Below are positions 7,629 through 13,327 of a stretch of 13,327 nucleotides of DNA, in pieces. Source of the DNA: CAZUZD01 sp964624465 (lineage in GTDB: Bacteria > Planctomycetota > Planctomycetia > Isosphaerales > Isosphaeraceae); NCBI GenBank assembly GCA_964624465.1, contig CAZUZD010000163.1, positions 1-13,327 of the forward strand, in the 5' to 3' direction. The position numbers and the translations under genes were made by a program. The notes below the pieces were generated by a model. The model was not told the DNA's origin, searched no databases, and worked only from the letters and a program-made list of their open reading frames with translations. The first letter of the stretch is position 1; every line of letters begins with the position of its first letter.

Positions 7629-7644
7629 GGCGGGGGCTCAGGCC
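7622..7644. terminator. Perfect inverted repeat over two convergent stop codons, possible two-way terminator
   Basis: GGCCTGAG (7622-7629) pairs exactly with CTCAGGCC (7637-7644) around a 7-base G-rich loop. The stem contains the thiolase stop (7626-7628) and, on the other strand, the stop of the membrane-protein gene (7638-7640). The symmetry would let the same hairpin form in both mRNAs. There is no T-run in either direction, so intrinsic termination is plausible but unproven. Confidence 0.45.
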
Positions 7645-9005
7645 ACGTCGGCGTCGATCCCGGCGGCGAGGGCGTCCAGTTCGGCCGCCGCGCGGTCGGC
7701 GGCGGCGGTCGGCGCTGGCGCATGGGCCAGGGGCTCGGCCAGCTCGATCAGGGTGGCCAGCAGCACCAGGCCCAGCGGCAGGCTCGCATAATGCGCGTAG
7801 CTGTCGGAGGCGGCGAGCACCCAGGGCTGGGGCGGCAGGGCGAGCACCGCGATCGTGGCCAGGGCGGTCGTGGCCCCGATGGCCAGGCCCGCGCCGCCGA
7901 TGACCGCCACCAGCCGCGCGCCCTCGGCTCGCAGCAGCCGCAGGGTGCCCGAGAGCAATCCCAGCCGCGGCCAGGCGGCGACGCCGGCCAGCGGCAGCAG
8001 CACCAGGGCGCCGGCCTGCAGCACGATCAGCCCGCGGCCCCGCAGCAGGGTGTACTCCAGCGCCTGGATTTGCAGGCCCGCCATCGGCTTGAGGTACGGC
8101 CAGGCCAGGAAGGCGGCGGTCGCGACGTAACGGGCCGGGATCGTCAGCAGGCACGCGAGCATGGCCCGGGGCCAGAGGCTCACCGACCCGACCAGGTCGA
8201 TCGACTCGGCGCCGTCGGGCGGGGCGTCCCAGGCCCGCCGCAGCTCCTGGAGCACCCAGCCGAAGAGCAGGCCGTCGGCGGCCAGCATGACCAGCGGCAC
8301 GGCGACGGCCTCGAGGACCAGGCACCCGCCCGGCGGCTCGTCGGCTGGTGGCATCAGGTAGCCGACCAGCCGGTACAGCAGGTAGAGCCAGGCCGCGCCC
8401 CAGGCGGCGGTCGTCCAGGGGGGCGGCTCGGAACCGGCGACCGGCGTGCCCAGGGGCGTGCTCCGCCACGACCGGGGGGCGCCGCCCCAGCGGTCGGCCG
8501 AGAGCTTGAAGACGAGCAGGCCGGCGGCCAGCAGCAGCAGCAGCCAGTCGCCCAGGCCGGTCAGGTCGCGCAGGGGGGTCAGCGCCGCCAGGGCCCCCTG
8601 CTCCAGGCCCAGCTCGACGGTCGTCTTGTTCTTGCGGAGGATCGCGAGGCTGTCGAGGTTCTCGGCCCGCGCGTGCCCGAGCGCCTGCCAGCCGGTCCAG
8701 GCGACGACCGCCGCGCCCAGCAGGATCGCCACCAGCCAGGTGGCCCGCCGCACCCGCCGCGCCGCCGAGGCGGCCACCCGCAGGTGACCGGGCACGTCGA
8801 CGAGTTGCCCGAGCGCCCGCTTCGGCCCCTGCACCACGATCGCCAGCACCAGCAGCACGCCCAGCGCCGTCAGCCAGGCCAGCAGGCCGAACCGGCTGGG
8901 GGCGCTCTCGGGCGAGCAGAGGGTCACGCCGGCGAACCAGCGCTGCAGCGCCAGGGCCGGGATCGCGTTCGGGTCGGTTCCCGGCACCTGTGCCCACAGC
9001 GGCAT
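7638..9005 (-). CDS. Integral membrane protein of unknown function, about nine helices
   Basis: I do not recognise a named family in this 455-residue protein. Hydrophobic stretches by eye lie near residues 40-58, 90-107, 153-168, 199-217, 228-250, 283-303, 325-345, 366-389 and 405-422, with the longest polar loops at 108-150, 170-197 and 253-280. Helix 1 is followed by QGPKRALGQ, a positively charged cytoplasmic-type loop. The tail (423-455) is Ala/Asp-rich and soluble. Residues 280-390 recall Yip1-like or other multispan planctomycete proteins, but no motif decides this. No strong Shine-Dalgarno precedes ATG 9005-9003; the start is chosen because it follows a promoter-like sequence and gives an N-terminus ahead of helix 1. 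The reverse-strand frame here (7722-9083) is Gln/Gly/Arg low complexity and not a gene. It lies downstream of the toroid gene on the same strand after 137 bases. Confidence 0.8.
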   Translation of the reverse strand: MPLWAQVPGTDPNAIPALALQRWFAGVTLCSPESAPSRFGLLAWLTALGVLLVLAIVVQGPKRALGQLVDVPGHLRVAASAARRVRRATWLVAILLGAAVVAWTGWQALGHARAENLDSLAILRKNKTTVELGLEQGALAALTPLRDLTGLGDWLLLLLAAGLLVFKLSADRWGGAPRSWRSTPLGTPVAGSEPPPWTTAAWGAAWLYLLYRLVGYLMPPADEPPGGCLVLEAVAVPLVMLAADGLLFGWVLQELRRAWDAPPDGAESIDLVGSVSLWPRAMLACLLTIPARYVATAAFLAWPYLKPMAGLQIQALEYTLLRGRGLIVLQAGALVLLPLAGVAAWPRLGLLSGTLRLLRAEGARLVAVIGGAGLAIGATTALATIAVLALPPQPWVLAASDSYAHYASLPLGLVLLATLIELAEPLAHAPAPTAAADRAAAELDALAAGIDADVA

Positions 9006-9068
9006 CGCGTGCAGCCCTCAGTCCGCCCCGGAGTCGTCAGCGCCGGCCCGGACGGCCAGACCCCGACG

Positions 9069-9098
9069 ATTGTAACGGGCTGAGGAACCGCCGGTCAG
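9069..9098 (-). promoter_or_regulatory. Sigma-70-like promoter for the membrane-protein gene
   Basis: On the minus strand CTGACC (9098-9093; four of six matches to TTGACA) is followed after 18 bases by TACAAT (9074-9069; five of six matches to TATAAT). Transcription would begin near 9062, giving a leader of roughly 57 bases before ATG 9005. The stretch is one of few AT-containing spots in this part of the window. It suggests the membrane-protein gene can be transcribed apart from the toroid gene. Confidence 0.42.
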
Positions 9099-9142
9099 GG
9101 GCCACCACCGGAACCGTCGCGCGGCGGCCACGGCGGGGACGC

Positions 9143-11497
9143 TCAGCGGTCGGAGACCTCGTCACGAGCCCGGAACGGCGCGGGGGCCGGGCGGGTGGGA
9201 CGGGCCGGCGGCGGCCCCTCCAGCCGGGTGCGGCGCACGCCGCCATCGGGGGCCGACTCCCGCTGGCCGGGGGCCATCTGCGGCGGCTGGGCAGCCGGCG
9301 ATGGGCCGGCCGGGGTGTCGTAGAGCCGCAGGTAGCGGTAGTAGACCTCAAGAGTCAGGGCGGCCACCGCGGTGGTGTAGATCCGGCCGCCGCGGCGGTC
9401 GTACTGGTCGCGGCACTCGGCCGGATCCCACGAGCCGTCGGCGTGGCCGGTGCGCACCTGGCGCCTCACGAGCTGGTCGCGGACCCGGTCGTTCCAGCGG
9501 TTCCAGGCCTCGCCGCCGTGCTGGTACAGGGCCAGCGTGCCGTAATACCAGTAATACAGGTTGAACGGGTCGCGGTCGGGGCCGTGGGCGAGCAGGTAGC
9601 CGGCGGCCTCCTCGCTGGCGGGGCCGGGGCCGCCCACGCCGAGGAACTGGCGGCAGACCCACGCCTCGGCGGTCATGGTGGGCGTGACCGGATACCCCTC
9701 GCCGGGCCGATACAGCGCCAGGCCGCGGGCGTCGCCCTCGGCCACGCGGTCGAGCCACTTCAGGGCGCCGTTGCGGACGTCGGCCGGCACGTCGAGCCCG
9801 ATCTCGCGAGCCGACTTCAGCACCAGGATCGCCCAGCCGAGCAGGCTGGTGTCGCCGCCGTAGGGGTCGTTCGGGGCGTAGCGCCAGGCCATGCCGTCGG
9901 TGGTGCGGGCCCGGACCAGGAAGCTCACGGCCCGCTCGACGGCCGGCCGCAGCTTGGGCTCGGCCGTCAGCGCGTACGCCTCGCAGAGCGCCAGGGTGGC
10001 GATGGCGTGGCAGTACATGCCGACGTTGCGGCTCTCGCCCCGCAGGTCGCCGTCGGCCTGCTGCGAGCGGAGCAGGAAGTTCAGGCCGTTGGTCACCGTC
10101 GTCGCGTAAGGGCCGGCCTTCTGGGTGTGCCCGGCGCCCAGGTAGGCGAGCAGGGCCAGGCCGGTCGTGGCGGTGTCGGCCTCCTGGTAGAAGCACTCGC
10201 CCTCGCAGCGGTCGCCCGCCGGGCAGTGCGCGGTGAAGTTCGTCTCGCCGCGGGCCGGCGTGCGGCCATCGCCCTGCTTGCGGGTGCCGGCGTTCCAGCG
10301 GCCGTCGGCGTCCTGATGCTTCGCCAGCCAGGCCAGGGCCCGCTCGACGGCCTGCTCGCTGGCTGACGAGGCACCCGCCGCCACGGCCTTCTCGGCGCGG
10401 TCGGGGGCCAGCCGCGAGCGGTAGACCTCGGGGATCTCGGGCAGCCGCAGGTCGCGATCGACGGCCGCCATCGTGGGCAGGTTCGGCTCGGCCGGCGCGG
10501 CGGCGACCACCAGCGGCGGCGGCTCGGCGGCGCGGGCGACGCTCAGCGGCTCGGGACCGGGGGCCACCCGGCCGGCGGGCTCGACGAGCTTCGGGTCGAG
10601 GTCCGGCAGGGCCAGATCGGGGCCGCGCTCGACGACCGCGCGGCCGGGCTGAGGGGCCGGCCCATCGGCCAGCTCCAGCGCCCGGGGCGCCGGCTCGACG
10701 CTGGCCAGCAGCGGCGGGTCGGCCGACCGCTCGCGCGGCAGGGTCGGTGGGGCCACCCGTTCGAGCGGGTCGCGCATCTCCGGCAGCTTCGGGGCCGCCC
10801 CGGCGTCGCGGGCGATCACGTCCGAGGCCCCCACGATCCCCCGGCGCTCGCCCAGCTCGGGGAGATTGAGCCGGGCGTCGGCGGAGACGATCTCGGTCCG
10901 CTGGACGGCAGGAGCGTCGTCGAGGCCCTCGGCGAGCAGGGGCGAGGGGGGCTCGACCTCCTCGTCGACCGGCTGGCTGCGGGGAGCCGCCTCGCGGCCC
11001 GGCAGCGGCACGGCGGGAGCCTCCTGCAGGTCGGCCGAGGGCTTGGGCCGGTCGCCGGGGGCGGGCGCCGGCGCCTGCACCTCGCGGCGGGCCACGATCA
11101 GGTCGGGCGCGCTGGCGGCCGTGCGACCCGGGCGGTCCCAGTCGGCCAGCCGACCCCGGCCCCGGCCCGAGACCAGCCCGCGCGGCTCGGAGAGGCTCGG
11201 CGACGCCAGCGGCTCGTCGCGCACCAGGCGGATCGCGTTGGTCCGCTCCGGCTTCGGCACCTCGGCGGCGCCGGGGCCGCTGTCCAGGATCAGCCGTGCC
11301 GCCTGGTCACCGCCATAGACGACCAGGCCCGCGTGCGCGGCGATGGAGAGCACCAGGCACTTGCGCAGGGCTCGCCGGCGACCCCAGCTCGTCCAGCCGA
11401 CCAGGCCCATCAGCAGGCCGGCCAGCGCCAGGCTGATGCCGAACCCGATGTCGGCCCGCAGGAGCCTGAGGAACGATTCCAGGTTCAATCCGGTCAT
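9143..11497 (-). CDS. TonB-like membrane-anchored protein with C-terminal alpha/alpha-toroid (squalene-cyclase/prenyltransferase-like) domain
   Basis: The 784-residue protein has two N-terminal hydrophobic helices (about 19-36 and 47-62) joined by a basic loop (RRRALRK), placing the remainder outside the cytoplasm. Helix 2 contains Ser51-x3-His55, the pattern of the TonB anchor. Residues 75-375 are an Ala/Pro/Glu-rich spacer with scattered LPE or LPD motifs. From about 375 to 726 runs a toroid domain with QxADGxW-like repeats: KHQDADGRW, RSQQADGDL, ARTTDGMAW and TGHADGSWDP. YYWYYGTLALYQ and GGRIYTTAVAALTLEVYYRYLRLY-type segments match a large planctomycete family I recall as prenyltransferase/squalene-oxidase-repeat proteins. 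The DxDD acid motif of squalene-hopene cyclase is not seen, so it is probably not a cyclase. Cys425, Cys431 and Cys435 form a cluster at the start of the toroid. A 58-residue Pro/Arg-rich tail ends it. ATG 11497 is chosen for its Shine-Dalgarno; the frame continues 43 codons upstream. Confidence 0.85.
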   Translation of the reverse strand: MTGLNLESFLRLLRADIGFGISLALAGLLMGLVGWTSWGRRRALRKCLVLSIAAHAGLVVYGGDQAARLILDSGPGAAEVPKPERTNAIRLVRDEPLASPSLSEPRGLVSGRGRGRLADWDRPGRTAASAPDLIVARREVQAPAPAPGDRPKPSADLQEAPAVPLPGREAAPRSQPVDEEVEPPSPLLAEGLDDAPAVQRTEIVSADARLNLPELGERRGIVGASDVIARDAGAAPKLPEMRDPLERVAPPTLPRERSADPPLLASVEPAPRALELADGPAPQPGRAVVERGPDLALPDLDPKLVEPAGRVAPGPEPLSVARAAEPPPLVVAAAPAEPNLPTMAAVDRDLRLPEIPEVYRSRLAPDRAEKAVAAGASSASEQAVERALAWLAKHQDADGRWNAGTRKQGDGRTPARGETNFTAHCPAGDRCEGECFYQEADTATTGLALLAYLGAGHTQKAGPYATTVTNGLNFLLRSQQADGDLRGESRNVGMYCHAIATLALCEAYALTAEPKLRPAVERAVSFLVRARTTDGMAWRYAPNDPYGGDTSLLGWAILVLKSAREIGLDVPADVRNGALKWLDRVAEGDARGLALYRPGEGYPVTPTMTAEAWVCRQFLGVGGPGPASEEAAGYLLAHGPDRDPFNLYYWYYGTLALYQHGGEAWNRWNDRVRDQLVRRQVRTGHADGSWDPAECRDQYDRRGGRIYTTAVAALTLEVYYRYLRLYDTPAGPSPAAQPPQMAPGQRESAPDGGVRRTRLEGPPPARPTRPAPAPFRARDEVSDR

Positions 11498-11505
11498 CGA
11501 TTCCC

Positions 11506-11511
11506 CCTCCT
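11506..11511 (-). promoter_or_regulatory. Ribosome binding site of the toroid-protein gene
   Basis: AGGAGG on the minus strand, a full match to the anti-Shine-Dalgarno complement, is 8 bases before the ATG at 11497-11495. It rules against the upstream start at 11626. Confidence 0.85.
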
Positions 11512-11528
11512 GCCGAGCATCCTGCGTC

Positions 11529-11549
11529 GCCGGGGGTCGCGCCCCCGGC
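11529..11549 (-). promoter_or_regulatory. Leader hairpin, 8-bp perfect stem with 5-base loop
   Basis: GCCGGGGG (11529-11536) is the exact reverse complement of CCCCCGGC (11542-11549). It lies 17 bases upstream of the toroid gene's Shine-Dalgarno on the minus strand. It may be a leader structure, or a terminator of the ExbB-like transcript; no U-run follows it. Confidence 0.45.
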
Positions 11550-11793
11550 CCGACCGTCCTGCGGGCCCTCATGGCCCGGCGCCCGGCGGGGCGCCCATGG
11601 CTCACCCCGACCGGCGGACGTCCCAACCACGCTCATGGTAAGGAATTCGTCCAATCCCGCCCAGAGATCCCGCGCCGGAAACCGCACGCCCCGGATCGGC
11701 CAGAAAGGCCCCAGATTCGCAAACCTGGCCAGCTTGTCTCGATTCTCACAGCCATGAATCTCGAACGCCAGGGCGGGGGGCCGGGTCCAGGGG

Positions 11794-12831
11794 TCAGAAG
11801 TCGTAGCCGTCGTCGTGATCGCGGCGACGGTCGCGGTCCCGGCGCGACTGGGGCGCTTGCGGCTGCTGGCCGCGGCCACGCTGGGGGGCGTGGTGGCCGG
11901 TGTGTGGCGTGTGGGGGCCACGCTCGCGATCGCGGTCGCGGGGGGCCGGGTCGGGTCGGTACGGGGCCGACACCGCGGCGCGAGGGGCCGGGGCCGGCGG
12001 GGCGGGCGCCTGGGGACGGGGCACGGGGGTGGCGGCGGCGATGGCGTCGACCAGCTCGGTGCCGATGCGGTCCAGCTCGTTGCCGAGCGTCTCGACCCGG
12101 CCGGTCAGGCCGTCGAACAGGAGCAGGGCCACGATCGCCAGCGCCACGCCGGCCGTCAAAGGGGTGAGCGCCGCGGCGACGACCGGGCCCCAGGCCGCCC
12201 CGGCTGGCAGCAGGGCCAGGGCCCGGGTGACGAGCAGCAGCGACCCGAGCAACCCGACCAGCGGCGCCATCGCGGCCACGCGGCGGAGCGTGCCCAGGTA
12301 GCGGCGGAGCTGGTCGACCTCGACCTGGCGGGCCAGGCTCACGGCGCGATCGAGGTCGGCCGTCGGGCGGCCGGTGCGCCGCAGGGCGGCCAGGGCGACG
12401 CGGGCGGCCGGACTCGGGTTCAGCTCGCAGTAGTCGAGCCCCTTGGCCCAGTCGAGGCCGCCGTCGACGAGCCGGTCGCGGAAGCGATCGCGGAACGCGG
12501 CCGGGATCACCCGCGAGCGGCGCAGGCGGATCGAGCGGTCCAGCGCCGTGATCAGCCCGAGCGCCGCGCAGGCGGCCAGGCCCCCCCAGGCGATCCGGCC
12601 GGCCGGCGGGGTCGTGCGATACCAGGCCACGGCCCACGCCTGCGCCGACTGGGCCCGCGCGATCAGGCCGTCGAGCGGCGCGACGGGCTCGAGGTCGGCC
12701 CCGTCGTCGGGCCCGGCACCGAGGGCGCCGGCGATCGCGAGCAGGAGCAAGGCCGGGGCCCACGGCCGCCACCGCGGGGCGCCCGGGCGCGATCGGGACG
12801 GGCGGGCAGTTGTGGCATCGGGGCGCGACAT
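11794..12831 (-). CDS. ExbB/TolQ/MotA-like membrane protein with Arg/Asp-rich tail
   Basis: This 345-residue inner-membrane protein begins with a signal-peptide-like segment (Arg-rich to 22, hydrophobic APALLLLAIAGALGAG at 25-40). Further hydrophobic helices lie at about 79-96, 185-207 and 213-240. The last two match the ExbB/TolQ channel core: MAPLVGLLGS (188-197) for GLxGTV, and ALTPLTAGVALAI (221-233) for ALxTTAxGLxVAI. ExbB proteins use the proton gradient, with ExbD, to drive TonB-type partners in the periplasm. Deviations: Ser197 replaces the helix-2 Thr, the Glu before the ALxxT segment is Ala220, and the helix-3 Pro is missing. Residues 270-345 form a Pro/Ala stretch and then a highly charged tail (RDRDRERG, RRDRDRRRDHDD), unusual for the family and probably cytoplasmic. 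No ExbD is seen. The start is set by a Shine-Dalgarno; the frame continues upstream as low-complexity sequence. It leads the minus-strand cluster. Confidence 0.78.
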   Translation of the reverse strand: MSRPDATTARPSRSRPGAPRWRPWAPALLLLAIAGALGAGPDDGADLEPVAPLDGLIARAQSAQAWAVAWYRTTPPAGRIAWGGLAACAALGLITALDRSIRLRRSRVIPAAFRDRFRDRLVDGGLDWAKGLDYCELNPSPAARVALAALRRTGRPTADLDRAVSLARQVEVDQLRRYLGTLRRVAAMAPLVGLLGSLLLVTRALALLPAGAAWGPVVAAALTPLTAGVALAIVALLLFDGLTGRVETLGNELDRIGTELVDAIAAATPVPRPQAPAPPAPAPRAAVSAPYRPDPAPRDRDRERGPHTPHTGHHAPQRGRGQQPQAPQSRRDRDRRRDHDDGYDF

Positions 12832-12840
12832 GAAGGGGCG

Positions 12841-12847
12841 TCCTCTC
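12841..12847 (-). promoter_or_regulatory. Ribosome binding site of the ExbB-like gene
   Basis: GAGAGGA on the minus strand lies 9 bases before ATG 12831. It decides the start, as the frame stays open to 13317. Confidence 0.7.
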
Positions 12848-13120
12848 GGTCCCACCGGGACGTGGGGCTGACCGGCGCGGCTGGGGGCTCGGCGGTGCCG
12901 GGGCAGTCGGCGGACCCGCTCGCCCGCGCCCAGGGCCCCGGAACCGGGACCGTCGCGGGCGGGGCACAGACCCCGGCACTCCCTTCTATCGACTGATCGG
13001 AGCCCGCCACCTTGACCCACCCCGGCCCTCCTCGCCCCGACCTTGCCGCCTGTGGCGCCCGCAGCACTTGTCAGGCCCCGCCCCCCGGCACCCCACGGCC
13101 GGTGGCGCCGCTGCGGGTGG

Positions 13121-13219
13121 GTGGCGTGGCCAGTGAGATGACCGGGTTCCGCCCTCGGAGCCCGATCGCCGGCCTCGGACTGCATGGCCGTGTGGCGTGG
13201 CCTGAGCGTCCGCGTGGCC
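13121..13219 (+). repeat. Short direct repeats of GTGGCGTGGCC
   Basis: GTGGCGTGGCC occurs exactly at 13121-13131 and 13192-13202, 71 bases apart. The last eight bases (GCGTGGCC) recur at 13212-13219, where they run into the palindrome CGTGGCCACG (13213-13222). The repeats lie in the gene-free region, about 290-390 bases before the ExbB-like start. They could be protein-binding sites or chance in GC-rich DNA. Confidence 0.35.
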
Positions 13220-13246
13220 ACGTCGACGATTCGGAGGCCGCCGGAT

Positions 13247-13270
13247 CCGGGCCCCGCACGCGGGACCCGG
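13247..13270. other. GC hairpin in the gene-free right end
   Basis: CCGGG (13247-13251) pairs with CCCGG (13266-13270), and CCCG (13253-13256) with CGGG (13261-13264), with one C/A mismatch and a CACG loop. No T-run follows on either strand. It may end a transcript or structure a leader. Confidence 0.35.
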
Positions 13271-13327
13271 GCTGACCTTCCCCACGAATGGTGGGCGCGC
13301 CCTGAGAGATGGCACAATGCCGTCGAA

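Larger units (their letters stand above)
11498..11793. other. Intergenic region between the ExbB-like and toroid genes
   Basis: These 296 bases hold no gene I can support. They contain the toroid gene's ribosome binding site and the hairpin listed separately. The part from about 11635 to 11765 is clearly less GC-rich than the genes around it, as expected for a control region, but I find no convincing -35/-10 pair. An ExbD gene, which commonly follows ExbB, is absent from this gap. A frame crossing it on the minus strand (11921-11307) overlaps both neighbours and lacks family features. Confidence 0.5.
12832..13327. other. Right-end region of 496 bases without a convincing gene
   Basis: Every frame here translates to Arg/Pro/Gly-rich sequence with no recognisable motif. 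That includes the 162-codon upstream continuation of the ExbB frame and an 87-codon plus-strand frame from a TTG at 13012. The region carries the ExbB gene's Shine-Dalgarno, a repeated GTGGCGTGGCC motif, a GC hairpin near 13247-13270, and a self-complementary GGGCGCGCCC at 13293-13302. It is long for an intergenic gap in this window, so it may contain promoters for the minus-strand cluster, or for a gene to the right. I found no strong promoter pair. Confidence 0.45.

Noticed and set aside
7722..9083. Long plus-strand frame opposite the membrane-protein gene
   Set aside because: Its product is Gln/Gly/Arg/His low complexity, while the minus strand encodes regular hydrophobic helices.
8990..10366. 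Long plus-strand frame opposite the toroid gene
   Set aside because: No family motifs; it mirrors the codon pattern of the toroid gene, which has clear repeats.
11571..11611. GGCGCC-rich inverted repeat in the toroid gene leader
   Set aside because: Only six bases pair cleanly and such GC palindromes are common by chance in this DNA.
11307..11921. Minus-strand frame across the gap between the ExbB-like and toroid genes
   Set aside because: It overlaps both neighbours in other frames, has no family resemblance and no ribosome binding site that I can see.
13012..13275. Small plus-strand frame from a TTG start
   Set aside because: No Shine-Dalgarno, no motif, and composition like the other non-coding frames of the region.
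12832..13317. 162-codon N-terminal extension of the ExbB-like protein
   Set aside because: The composition is random-looking Arg/Pro/Gly, and ATG 12831 has a Shine-Dalgarno plus a signal-peptide-like N-terminus.

Overview
The window is very GC-rich bacterial DNA, densely packed with long ORFs. Several proteins look like families I associate with Planctomycetota, especially Isosphaeraceae-like lineages: the acyltransferase at the left edge, and the membrane-anchored alpha/alpha-toroid (squalene-cyclase-like) protein beside an ExbB-like channel protein. This assignment comes from remembered family resemblance, not from a search. I see no rRNA, tRNA, CRISPR array, transposase or prophage gene.

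Left half (about 1-7628, all + strand): a lipid/acyl-CoA block. The 3' part of a malonyl-CoA:ACP transacylase-like acyltransferase (2-1210) enters from outside the window. A structured 161-base gap follows, with an AT-rich inverted repeat and a strong GC hairpin. Then come four tightly spaced genes: a VLCAD-sized acyl-CoA dehydrogenase (1372-3327), a SIR2-family NAD-dependent deacylase (3381-4190), a FadJ-like hydratase/3-hydroxyacyl-CoA dehydrogenase fusion (4244-6412) and a FadA-like thiolase (6471-7628). Gaps of 53-58 bases suggest one operon. Together the dehydrogenase, bifunctional protein and thiolase supply every catalytic step of the beta-oxidation spiral after acyl-CoA formation. The sirtuin sits in the middle, where it could remove acyl groups from lysines of these enzymes. 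No acyl-CoA ligase or electron-transfer flavoprotein is in view.

Right half (about 7638-12831, all - strand): a cell-envelope block that converges on the thiolase. Read in transcription order it holds an ExbB/TolQ-like membrane protein (12831-11794), a 784-residue toroid protein with a TonB-like N-terminal anchor and a long Ala/Pro-rich spacer (11497-9143), and a membrane protein of roughly nine helices and unknown function (9005-7638). A perfect 8-bp inverted repeat overlaps both converging stop codons at 7622-7644. The rightmost 496 bases (12832-13327) hold no convincing gene.

The most interesting point is the toroid protein. Its second membrane helix carries the Ser-x3-His pattern of TonB, followed by a Pro-rich spacer, and its neighbour is ExbB-like. 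This suggests an energised envelope complex with a toroid in place of the TonB C-terminal domain. The ExbB-like partner, however, lacks some pore residues and has no ExbD in view.
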